In this document: piece by piece, positions 7,688 to 14,474 of the stretch
Layout of the letters: every line of letters begins with the position of its first letter
How positions within the stretch are numbered: position 1 is the first letter of the stretch
DNA from: an uncultured Eubacteriales bacterium
GTDB taxonomy: Bacteria; Bacillota; Clostridia; Lachnospirales; Lachnospiraceae
Length of the DNA: 33,398 nucleotides
Assembly: GCA_900316115.1 (NCBI GenBank)
Contig: ONBN01000023.1
Span: 1 to 33,398, forward strand
Direction of reading: 5' to 3'
Program-made: the position numbers and the translations under genes
Notes under the pieces: generated by a model
Told to the model about the DNA's origin: nothing
The model's input: the letters and a program-made list of their open reading frames with translations, nothing else
The model's database searches: none

Positions 7688-8542
7688 ATGAAGGAAAAAT
7701 TTAAAAATATTCTATGGAGTCTGCCTATGCTTCTGTTACTTCCCTATCTTATGGTCATGGGGGTAAATGGAGCAGAGCAGGCACTTACAGTACATACTTT
7801 TGATCCTGAAGAATGGATCGCCTGCATGCTGGAAGAGCAAATACCCACCGGTTATGAGCTGGAGGCAGTAAAAGCCCAGGCAGTGATCACCAGGACCAAT
7901 TTTTACCGGGAAATGGCCGAAGGCAGCAGTCTGTGGAGCATTGTGATGAAGAGTGGGGAATATGGGGCGTCTGCCGGGAAATTTCTGGAAGATTTTTTTC
8001 TGAAAAAAGAGGAATGCTATGAGGAAGCAGTGAGTGAAACGGAAAATATGGTACTTACATGGAATGAGGAGCTGAAGCTTGTTCCCTATCATCAGATCAG
8101 CAGCGGAAGTACAAGAGATGGTCAGGAAGCTTTCCACAGTCAGGAATACAGTTATCTGAAATCTGTGGACAGCAGTGAAGACAAAAAGGCAGAGGAATAT
8201 TTTTCATCTTTTTATATTCCAGCAGCACAAATGCCTAAAGTGCTGGAAATCCGGGAAAGGGATGGGGAAGGGTATGTAAGCTGGCTGCTGGCGGATGGAA
8301 AACCTATTGAAGGAGAAGCGTTCCGGACTGGCATAGGGCTTGCTTCTGCTGATTTTAAGGTACAGAAGATTGGCAACAGATATCGATTTCTGTGCAAAGG
8401 GAAGGGGCATGGGCTTGGATATTCCCAGTACGGAGGAAATTGCCTGGCAAAAGCTGGCTATGGATGGGAGGATATCCTGCAGACCTATTTTCCTGAAATG
8501 GAAATAAAAAATATTGTACAGATTCCAGATGCCGGTGTATAG
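7688..8542 (+). CDS. spoIID: Stage II sporulation protein D (SpoIID/LytB domain), catalytic Glu replaced
   Basis: SpoIID is a membrane-anchored lytic transglycosylase that trims peptidoglycan during engulfment of the forespore. This 284-aa copy has a single N-terminal membrane anchor (about residues 8-27), then the SpoIID fold: EEWIACMLEEQIP, YELEAVKAQAVITRT (about 56-70), SSGSTRDG, and the C-terminal GHGLGYSQYGGNCLAKAGYGWEDILQTYFP block (about 238-267). Aligning on KAQAV and on EEW, the glutamate of the family's EMP motif (E88 in B. subtilis) is Gln51 here, with Glu at 49 and 50. Next to it is spoIIQ, another engulfment gene. The start codon has a weak GGGGA-type site about 8 nt upstream. 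Confidence 0.88.
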   Translation: MKEKFKNILWSLPMLLLLPYLMVMGVNGAEQALTVHTFDPEEWIACMLEEQIPTGYELEAVKAQAVITRTNFYREMAEGSSLWSIVMKSGEYGASAGKFLEDFFLKKEECYEEAVSETENMVLTWNEELKLVPYHQISSGSTRDGQEAFHSQEYSYLKSVDSSEDKKAEEYFSSFYIPAAQMPKVLEIRERDGEGYVSWLLADGKPIEGEAFRTGIGLASADFKVQKIGNRYRFLCKGKGHGLGYSQYGGNCLAKAGYGWEDILQTYFPEMEIKNIVQIPDAGV

Positions 8543-8565
8543 CCGGCAAAAATTCTGGACACCCT
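8537..8565 (+). promoter_or_regulatory. Candidate sigma-F-type promoter for spoIIQ
   Basis: GTATA (8537-8541, overlapping the spoIID stop), a 15-nt spacer and GGACACCCT (8557-8565). The -35 and spacing fit the sigma-F pattern GYATA-N15-GGNRANAHT; the -10 matches only in part. spoIIQ is sigma-F-dependent in B. subtilis. Confidence 0.35.
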
Positions 8566-8624
8566 ATAATTACAGGTGGAGCGGCTAACAGGCTCTGGAT
8601 TACGATTATAGAGGTGAAAAGAAT

Positions 8625-9410
8625 ATGAAGAAAAACAGAACAATGAAGGTCATTTTCAATGTTGGAGCGCTGGCTGTTCTGGCAGCGCTTGGAATCAGTG
8701 CATACCAGCTTGGAACATCCAAAAAAGGGGAGATCATCCAGGAAATCCTGCCTATGGAAAGCGTTCAGAAAAGTGAGGTAAAGGACACAAAGGAGGAGGC
8801 AAGTACACAGACAGATACCAGCCTGGTACAGGCGGAAACAGACAGTGACAGCGTCACAGCAGGAGAAAATCCGGTGAAAGAAGAGGCACAGACAGAAGAT
8901 ATAAAAACAGCTTCTTCTGCAGAAGTAGCTGCAGATCAGGCAGCAGGAACGGGAACAGGCACGGCAGCAGGATTAAACATGGCGCCCGAGCTACTGTTTT
9001 CTGAAGATACATTAATGGAATGGCCGGTAAATGGAAATATCCTAATTGATTACAGTATGGACAGCACTACGTATTTCCCTACTTTGGATCAGTACAGATT
9101 AAGCTCCGGTATTGCAGTCCAGGCAGTACAGGGTGCGCCGGTACAGTCTGCTGTTAATGGAAAGGTGCTGAATATTGCACAGGATGCACAGACCGGAACT
9201 ACCGTAACCATGGAGCTTGGAAATGGATATCAGGCAATATACGGACAGCTGACAGACCTGCAGGTAGCGCAGGGCGATACAGTGAAAAAAGGTACAACTA
9301 TTGGATATGTAGGTACACCTACAAAGTACTATAGCAAAGAAGGCAGTAACCTGTACTTTGCAATGAAAAAAGATGGAAAACCAATTGATCCCATCGCATA
9401 TCTGCCGTAA
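8625..9410 (+). CDS. spoIIQ: SpoIIQ-like protein with degenerate M23/LytM domain
   Basis: SpoIIQ sits in the forespore membrane and binds mother-cell SpoIIIAH to form the engulfment channel. This 261-aa protein has an N-terminal membrane helix (about residues 9-27), an acidic, low-complexity linker rich in Glu, Thr and Ala (about 35-118), and a LytM/M23 domain (about 131-258: MEWPVNG ... GYVG ... KPIDPIAYLP). The zinc ligands are missing: the H-x-G-x-D motif reads S160-S-G-I-A164, and the H-x-H motif reads N242-L-Y244. It is therefore probably structural and not a peptidase, as proposed for B. subtilis SpoIIQ. It lies 82 nt after spoIID. A GAGGTG-type site precedes the ATG. Confidence 0.85.
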   Translation: MKKNRTMKVIFNVGALAVLAALGISAYQLGTSKKGEIIQEILPMESVQKSEVKDTKEEASTQTDTSLVQAETDSDSVTAGENPVKEEAQTEDIKTASSAEVAADQAAGTGTGTAAGLNMAPELLFSEDTLMEWPVNGNILIDYSMDSTTYFPTLDQYRLSSGIAVQAVQGAPVQSAVNGKVLNIAQDAQTGTTVTMELGNGYQAIYGQLTDLQVAQGDTVKKGTTIGYVGTPTKYYSKEGSNLYFAMKKDGKPIDPIAYLP

Positions 9411-9428
9411 AACAAAAGTTCGCAAAAA

Positions 9429-9534
9429 ACAGAAGTTTATAAAAAGCAGAGATTCACAAAAGCAGAGATTCATAAAAGCAGAGATTTACAAAAGCAGAGA
9501 TTCACAAAAACAGAGATTCACAAAAAAACAGAGA
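9429..9534. repeat. Tandem 16-bp repeat, about six copies
   Basis: Units of GCAGAGATTCACAAAA-type sequence begin at 9446, 9462, 9478, 9494 and 9510, each exactly 16 bp apart. A degenerate copy precedes them (about 9429) and a partial copy follows (9529). Since 16 is not a multiple of 3, overlapping reading frames through it are artefacts. It fills the spacer after spoIIQ and could vary in copy number by slippage. Confidence 0.85.
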
Positions 9535-9642
9535 ACACGTATAATAAAGAAGGTAGGAAAATATGCAGTCGGTTTCCCTGCCTGCAGAAATTTTACGGAA
9601 ATCCTGATAAGATACGGTTTCTTACCGGCTGCTTTTATATAG

Positions 9643-9670
9643 AAAAAGGGAATGCCAAGGCATTCCTTTA
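9643..9670 (+). terminator. Possible intrinsic terminator
   Basis: Stem GGAATGC / GCATTCC with a CAAG loop (9649-9666), an A-tract before it and TTTA after it. It would end transcription from spoIIQ before the GIY-YIG gene. The T-run is short. Confidence 0.45.
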
Positions 9671-9692
9671 CATAGAAAGTCGGGGATCACAA

Positions 9693-9935
9693 ATGAATTA
9701 TACCTATATGGTCAAATGTGCAGATGGGAGCCTGTATACCGGTTGGACAAACTGTCTGAGAAAACGTCTGCAGGCGCATAATGAAGGGCAGGATGGGGCA
9801 AAATACACCCGTACAAAGCGTCCTGTGACGCTGGTTTATTACGAAGGCTATGAGACAAAGCAGGAAGCAATGCAAAGAGAATATGCAATCAAGCAGCTGA
9901 CCAGGAAACAAAAGCTGGCGCTGCTTGATTTTTGA
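9693..9935 (+). CDS. GIY-YIG domain protein (UPF0213/YhbQ-like)
   Basis: An 80-aa single-domain GIY-YIG nuclease-fold protein. Visible motifs: YTYMVKCADGSLYTGWTN (GIY-YIG core, residues 3-20), conserved Arg26 in KRLQAHN, the GAKYTRTKRPV segment (35-45), and Glu62 in MQREYAIKQL. Full length for the UPF0213/YhbQ family. Family members cut or process DNA, possibly in repair; the cellular role is not settled. The start has CGGGGA 6 nt upstream. Confidence 0.9.
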   Translation: MNYTYMVKCADGSLYTGWTNCLRKRLQAHNEGQDGAKYTRTKRPVTLVYYEGYETKQEAMQREYAIKQLTRKQKLALLDF

Positions 9936-9955
9936 CTTTAATATTGTCTGTAATC

Positions 9956-10618
9956 TTATAACGGCATACGGGCAACAAAGGAATACATAAGGATAAAGTG
10001 GCAGGCACTGCCAAGCATGATAAACACATGGAAGATCTCATGGGAACCAAAGTTCTTATGTCTGGAATTAAATAAAGGGAGCTTTAATGCGTAAATCACA
10101 CCGCCTGCTGTGTAGATCAGTCCTCCGGCAAGAAGCCAGCCAAAGGCTGCTCTTGGAAGTGCTGTGAAGATAGGCATAAAAGCCAGCACACACAGCCATC
10201 CCATGCCAATATAAAGCACGGAAGAAAGCCACTTGGGACAAGTTACCCAGAAGCCTTTGAAAAGGATCCCAAGGATGGCAACGGTCCAGACCATTGCACA
10301 CAGGATATAGCCGATATGATTGTGAAGAACGATCAGGCATACAGGTGTGTAGCTTCCGGCGATCATCACAAAGATCATCATATGATCCATTTTACGAAGT
10401 CTGCGGTTGACCTTCTCCGTGGAATCTACTGAGTGATAAATGGTACTGGCTGCATACAGAAGCATCATTGTAAGGATAAATATGCCAAGGGCGGCCAGGT
10501 GCAGGTGATCGGTACAGCCTGCTGCACGGATCAGAAGCGGTGCTGCGCCTGCAGCTGCAAGCAGGAATGCGATACCATGGGTAATGGCACTGCCAGGATC
10601 TTTTAATTTGAATTTCAT
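9956..10618 (-). CDS. Hemolysin III family / PAQR (YqfA-like) membrane protein
   Basis: A 220-aa integral membrane protein with about seven membrane helices. It carries the PAQR/hemolysin III signature residues: ASTIYHSV near 57-64 (Ser and His), a DHMMIF helix near 78, and SHEIFHVFIMLGSACHF near 194-210 with two histidines that form a metal site with the first. Bacterial members resemble progestin/adiponectin receptors and may have hydrolase or membrane-homeostasis roles; the name hemolysin is historical. A strong AAAGGAGG site lies 7 nt before the ATG at 10618. It is monocistronic and convergent with the GIY-YIG gene. Confidence 0.9.
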   Translation of the reverse strand: MKFKLKDPGSAITHGIAFLLAAAGAAPLLIRAAGCTDHLHLAALGIFILTMMLLYAASTIYHSVDSTEKVNRRLRKMDHMMIFVMIAGSYTPVCLIVLHNHIGYILCAMVWTVAILGILFKGFWVTCPKWLSSVLYIGMGWLCVLAFMPIFTALPRAAFGWLLAGGLIYTAGGVIYALKLPLFNSRHKNFGSHEIFHVFIMLGSACHFILMYSFVARMPL

Positions 10619-10904
10619 ATGAAAACCTCCTTTGAATCATTACTGGAATCCTATAGTTTCAAAAACTTAATTTAAAACCTAATTTAAAAAGATAATTAAA
10701 AAGGTTATTAAAAAGGTAATTTAGAATGTGTAATTTTAAGACACTAATGTAGAATGCAAAACATTTATATGTAGTATTTAAAACTACATAATAAGTATAT
10801 GAATACTATAGCACGATTATTATAAAAATCAAGTCTTTTTTCATTCTTTTTTAGTCTGCGGATCACATTATTATAGGGTAATCATATTTTTAAAGGCTCT
10901 CAGG
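10619..10904. other. AT-rich spacer with an inverted repeat and short repeats
   Basis: A divergent intergenic region (to 10984 in all) without a convincing gene. It holds degenerate AAAAAGGTTATT/AAAAAGGTAATT direct repeats (about 10685-10725). There is also a near-palindrome ATGTAGT-ATTTAAA-ACTACAT (10769-10789, perfect 7-bp arms) that could be an operator. No clear -10/-35 pair for the minus-strand gene was found. Confidence 0.5.
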
Positions 10905-10932
10905 TTGACGAAACTTTTTTTCGTGTTAGAAT
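10905..10932 (+). promoter_or_regulatory. Sigma-A-type promoter for pgsA
   Basis: -35 TTGACG (10905-10910), 16-nt spacer containing a T-tract, -10 TAGAAT (10927-10932). Confidence 0.6.
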
Positions 10933-10984
10933 GGAACAATATGGTAAAGGATGGAAATGGAATATATATGGAAAAGGAGAATTG

Positions 10985-11578
10985 ATGGGAGAAAAACTGA
11001 AAAAGGATAAAATACTGACGATTCCCAATCTGATGAGTCTGTTCAGGATTTTGCTTATCCCGGCTATTGTATGGCTGTACAGAAGTGGGGATTATCGACA
11101 GGCAATTGCTGTGGTGGCTTTGTCTGCACTGACAGATGTGCTGGACGGAAGGATTGCGCGCAGATTTCATATGGTTTCTGATGTGGGCAAGGTGCTGGAT
11201 CCTGTGGCAGACAAGCTGACACAGGTATCTATGATCTTCTGTCTGTCATCCAGATATCAAAGACTTTGGGTAATGATCCTTTTATTTGCTGTAAAGGAAG
11301 GAATCATGCTTTACTGGGGATATCAGACCCTGAAGGTGAGAGATCAGATCAACAGTGCGAAATGGTATGGCAAGCTTAGCACTGTGGTTCTGTATCTGGT
11401 AATGACCATATTGTTTTTCTGGCAGGAGATTCCCACAGCGCTGGCCTGGTTTCTGATTGTTATCTGCGCCGTGATCATGATCATGGCACTGATCCTGTAT
11501 GGAAGATTTTATTATGGGATCCTGAAAATGCAGGCTCAGGATAAAACGGAAAACCAGGAAGTAAAGCTGACAAAATAG
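10985..11578 (+). CDS. pgsA: CDP-alcohol phosphatidyltransferase, probable PgsA
   Basis: Transfers a phosphatidyl group from CDP-diacylglycerol, most likely to glycerol 3-phosphate, giving phosphatidylglycerol phosphate; integral membrane enzyme. The 197-aa protein contains the complete family motif DG-x2-AR-x8-G-x3-D-x3-D, starting at DVLDGRIARR and ending KVLDPVADK (about residues 55-82). Several membrane helices are present. The start at 10985 is chosen for the AAAGGAGA site upstream; an earlier ATG at 10931 overlaps the promoter -10 and is unlikely. Another CDP-alcohol substrate cannot be excluded from motif alone. Confidence 0.87.
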   Translation: MGEKLKKDKILTIPNLMSLFRILLIPAIVWLYRSGDYRQAIAVVALSALTDVLDGRIARRFHMVSDVGKVLDPVADKLTQVSMIFCLSSRYQRLWVMILLFAVKEGIMLYWGYQTLKVRDQINSAKWYGKLSTVVLYLVMTILFFWQEIPTALAWFLIVICAVIMIMALILYGRFYYGILKMQAQDKTENQEVKLTK

Positions 11579-11643
11579 ATAAGCTGTAAATAGGTAAGCT
11601 GCAAAATTAGTAAGATATAAAATATATAAGATGGGGAAGATGG

Positions 11644-12027
11644 ATGAAGGTAACAGAGGAGCTTCTAAATGAAATGAAGCAGGACAGCAATTTTAGTGAC
11701 GGGATCATTATGCCGGATGGGGATTACCGGCTGATCCAAGATGGCGGGCATATGGAGGCTCTGATGGAGCTGCTTCCATATACGTCAGACGAGATATTTA
11801 AGATGGTGCCAGAGGATGATTCGCCACTGTTCTGGATGATCGAGAAGACCGGCTGTGTGATCACGGATTACAATTCCACAGTAGGGATGGACATGACTCC
11901 GGAGCAGGAGCAGGTATTTCAGGCTCTGGTTGCCCATGGATTTATTTCCAGTGAGTATTTTAATCTGTCCAAACAAAGAAAAAAGATCCATGAGCAGGAA
12001 GAGCAAAAAGAGAAAAAAGAGCAGTAG
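11644..12027 (+). CDS. Hypothetical protein, acidic, 127 aa
   Basis: I do not recognise this protein. It is soluble and acidic (pI probably near 4.5), with a short DGDYRLIQDGGH motif at residues 27-38 and a predicted helical C-terminus that ends in a charged, low-complexity tail rich in Glu, Lys and Gln (about 108-127). No membrane segment, signal peptide or cysteine cluster is present. It starts 65 nt after pgsA with GGGGAAG before the ATG. The spacer has TAAGCTG(T/C)AAA-type short repeats and no clear terminator, so it may be co-transcribed with pgsA. Confidence 0.7.
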   Translation: MKVTEELLNEMKQDSNFSDGIIMPDGDYRLIQDGGHMEALMELLPYTSDEIFKMVPEDDSPLFWMIEKTGCVITDYNSTVGMDMTPEQEQVFQALVAHGFISSEYFNLSKQRKKIHEQEEQKEKKEQ

Positions 12028-12052
12028 TGAATAAGAACTTCTGAAATCCATA

Positions 12053-13102
12053 TTAGCTGCAGTATTGTTCCAGAACAGTGCCAAGCCTTTGTACATCCTC
12101 CTGGCGGGTAGCCCAGCTTGTTACAAAACGGATCACTGTATGGGAATCATTGTATTTTTCCCAGAAGCTGCATTCTACCTGTGAAAGAAGGCGTTCCATC
12201 ACAGAATTTTCCATTATGCAGAAAATCTGATTGGTAGGAGAATCATAGCACAGCTGAAATCCGTTTTGCTTTAGCATAATTCGGATCTGGTCTGCAGCCT
12301 GGATGGCAGATTCCCCGATATGTTCATAGAGATGGTCAGTAAACAGAGTATCAAACTGGACGCCTAACAGTCTGCCTTTGGCCAGCAAAGCTCCATGCTG
12401 CTTGATAATGGTAAAGAAATGGGGAATCAGTCCAGGAACCGGGATCACCACTGCTTCTCCGAATAAAGCGCCACATTTAGTGCCTCCAATGTAAAATACG
12501 TCACAAAGGGAAGCAAGATCCTGTAATGTAAGGTCGTTTTCTGGGCAGGCAAGTGCATAAGCCAGTCTGGCTCCGTCCAGGTACAGAGGGATCTGGTATT
12601 GACGACAGATACGGCTGATATCTTCCAGCTCCTGGCGGGAATATAATGTGCCATATTCAGTAGGATGGGAGATATAGACCATTCCAGGCATGACCATATG
12701 ATCATGATTGGCATCCTGATGGTAATCTGTAAGAAGTCGGGATAATTCTTCTGCATCAATCTTTCCGTTATGAGATGGGAGGGGAAGGACTTTGTGTCCG
12801 CAGGCTTCGATCGCCCCGGCCTCGTGAGTGGCAATATGTCCGGTGCTGGCAGAAACCACACCCTGGTAGCTTTTTAGAAGTGCGGAGATCACGGTAGCAT
12901 TTGTCTGTGTACCGCCGGTAAGAAGGAAAACCTGCGCCTCTGGTGCCTGGCAGGCAGCTTTGATCTTTTCGCAGGCTGAACGGGTATAATCATCCAGTCC
13001 ATAGCCTGGGGTTTTCACCAGGTTTGTTTCTGCAAGTTTTTCAAGGATTGCCGGATGGCAGCCCTCCATATAATCGCATGCAAATGATAGATTTGTATCC
13101 AT
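12053..13102 (-). CDS. ltaE: Low-specificity L-threonine aldolase
   Basis: PLP-dependent fold-type I enzyme that cleaves L-threonine or allo-threonine to glycine and acetaldehyde. The 349-aa protein starts FACDYMEGCHP, has GGTQTNATV (63-71), an aromatic/His stack ASTGHIATHEAGAIEACGH (85-103), the PLP-contacting Asp176 in LYLDGARL, and the Schiff-base Lys209 in YIGGTKCGALFGEA. The start at 13102 is supported by AAGGAG about 10 nt upstream; the open frame continues 57 codons further without homology. It is divergent from spoVT. Confidence 0.9.
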   Translation of the reverse strand: MDTNLSFACDYMEGCHPAILEKLAETNLVKTPGYGLDDYTRSACEKIKAACQAPEAQVFLLTGGTQTNATVISALLKSYQGVVSASTGHIATHEAGAIEACGHKVLPLPSHNGKIDAEELSRLLTDYHQDANHDHMVMPGMVYISHPTEYGTLYSRQELEDISRICRQYQIPLYLDGARLAYALACPENDLTLQDLASLCDVFYIGGTKCGALFGEAVVIPVPGLIPHFFTIIKQHGALLAKGRLLGVQFDTLFTDHLYEHIGESAIQAADQIRIMLKQNGFQLCYDSPTNQIFCIMENSVMERLLSQVECSFWEKYNDSHTVIRFVTSWATRQEDVQRLGTVLEQYCS

Positions 13103-13230
13103 ATTTATAATACTCCTTGGGTTTGATATAAAGGATGCGGGGCATAAAAGAATATGCGCCCTGACATTGATTTTTATTGTAAAACAAAAACATTTAAAGT
13201 GCAAAGGTTTTTGGAAGCTGAGATTTTTAC

Positions 13231-13259
13231 GCATAATTCCTTCTGTTTTCCACATACTA
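13231..13259 (+). promoter_or_regulatory. Candidate sigma-G-type forespore promoter for spoVT
   Basis: GCATA (13231-13235), 17-nt spacer, CATACTA (13253-13259). The -10 matches the sigma-G pattern CATWHTA fully and the -35 matches GHATR; spacing is one below the usual 18. spoVT is a sigma-G target in B. subtilis. The start codon lies 53 nt downstream. Confidence 0.6.
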
Positions 13260-13312
13260 TCCATACAGCACAAATTATGGAAAGTATGTAAGAAGCAGGA
13301 GGGATTTTTTAT

Positions 13313-13861
13313 ATGAAAGCTACAGGAATTGTCCGCAGGATCGATGATCTGGGGAGAGTTGTGATCCCAAAGGAGATCAGGCGTACATTACGGATCAAAG
13401 AAGGTACACCTTTGGAAATCTTTACGGACAGGGAAGGTGAAATTATCCTGAAAAAATACTCACCGATAGGTGAATTGAGCACTTTTGCAAAAGAATATGT
13501 GGAAGCACTGTCACAGACGACGGGAATGGTTTCCTGCATCACAGACCATGATCAGGTGGTGGCGGCAGCAGGCCAGGGAAGCAAAGAATATATGGGAAAA
13601 GAGATCAGCCGTGAGTTGGAAGAAGTGATCTCTGCACGGGAAATGAAGCTGTCCGGTGCACAAGACAGAAAGAAAGTGTCGATTACTACAGAACAGGTGA
13701 AGAATTCCCTGGCGCAGATCATACAGCCCATTATAAGCTCAGGAGATGCCATAGGAAGCGTGATCCTGATCGGGAAAAACGACAGGGAAACCATAGGAAA
13801 CAGTGAAAAACTTCTGGTTCAGACTGCTGCTGGGTTTCTGGGGAGACAGATGGAGCAGTAG
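13313..13861 (+). CDS. spoVT: Stage V sporulation protein T, AbrB-type regulator
   Basis: Forespore transcription factor that adjusts the sigma-G regulon during late sporulation. The 182-aa protein has the swapped-hairpin AbrB DNA-binding domain at the N-terminus (MKATGIVRRIDDLGRVVIPK ... EIILKKYSPIGEL, residues 1-52) and a C-terminal GAF-like domain (about 56-180), the SpoVT architecture and length (B. subtilis about 178 aa). A GGAGGG site lies about 8 nt before the ATG. Its stop is only 2 nt from the stop of the convergent peptidase gene. Confidence 0.93.
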   Translation: MKATGIVRRIDDLGRVVIPKEIRRTLRIKEGTPLEIFTDREGEIILKKYSPIGELSTFAKEYVEALSQTTGMVSCITDHDQVVAAAGQGSKEYMGKEISRELEEVISAREMKLSGAQDRKKVSITTEQVKNSLAQIIQPIISSGDAIGSVILIGKNDRETIGNSEKLLVQTAAGFLGRQMEQ

Positions 13862-13863
13862 GA

Positions 13864-14412
13864 TCAGAAGGGATGCAGGGCATAATATTCTTCCAGTGTC
13901 TGACCGGTAAGGGTCAGGTAATTGGACAGTGCCCGGGTAACGTAGCGGATATGCCAGGGCTCCCAGGGAAAGCCGGTAATAGATTCTTTTCCTTTTGGAT
14001 ACCGGATAATGAACCCAAAAAGAGATGCATTTCTGGAAAGCCATAATCCTTCATTGGTAAGGGCAAATTCTTCAGTTAGGGCAAAGTCTGCTTCAGCGCA
14101 GGAAACATCCAGTGCGAGGCCGCTTTGATGTTCACTTGTGCCAGGAGCAGCAATATAAGGATTCTGCCCATACAGCTGTTTCTGGCGGTGGTAGGAGCGG
14201 TATCCGGAAATACCATAAAGGTTCAGCCCATCTCTCTGGGCACTTTGAAACAGGCGAAGCGCAGCCTGGGCAGTACGAAGTTCAAGAAGCCGTCTGGAAT
14301 CGCCGGAAGGCGCCTGAAAAGGCAGTCCAATATCTGTAAGCTGTTCCGGGATGTAGCCCTCCGGAAGCGGATGTTCTCCATTGATCAGACGGGTGTAAGA
14401 ATCATAACGCAT
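13864..14412 (-). CDS. VanY-type D-Ala-D-Ala carboxypeptidase family protein (M15B), no signal peptide
   Basis: Zinc carboxypeptidase of the VanY/DacB-like M15 family that removes the terminal D-Ala from peptidoglycan peptides. The 182-aa protein has SGYRSYHRQKQLY (69-81), the zinc motif SxHxxGxAxD at S93-E-H95...D102, and ExxH at E151-P-W-H154, so all catalytic and zinc residues are kept. Unlike secreted family members it begins directly with the domain region and shows no signal peptide or membrane anchor. It begins just past the nicotinate phosphoribosyltransferase terminator and no clear ribosome binding site is seen before the ATG, so expression level is uncertain. Confidence 0.85.
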   Translation of the reverse strand: MRYDSYTRLINGEHPLPEGYIPEQLTDIGLPFQAPSGDSRRLLELRTAQAALRLFQSAQRDGLNLYGISGYRSYHRQKQLYGQNPYIAAPGTSEHQSGLALDVSCAEADFALTEEFALTNEGLWLSRNASLFGFIIRYPKGKESITGFPWEPWHIRYVTRALSNYLTLTGQTLEEYYALHPF

Positions 14413-14417
14413 AAATA

Positions 14418-14462
14418 AAAAGCCCCCTTTCCCTTTTATGTCTATGCAAAAAGGAAAGGGGG
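14418..14462 (-). terminator. Intrinsic terminator of the nicotinate phosphoribosyltransferase gene
   Basis: On the minus strand a 15-bp stem (plus-strand arms 14423-14437 and 14448-14462, one mismatch, five G-C pairs at the base) is followed by CTTTTTATTT. It ends the gene stopping at 14475, just before the next minus-strand start at 14412. Confidence 0.75.
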
Positions 14463-14474
14463 TATTCCAATTTT

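Noticed and set aside
9373-9642. Basic 89-codon frame through the 16-bp repeats
   Set aside because: The repeat period is not a multiple of 3 and the peptide merely cycles the repeat in all frames; it also overlaps the spoIIQ end.
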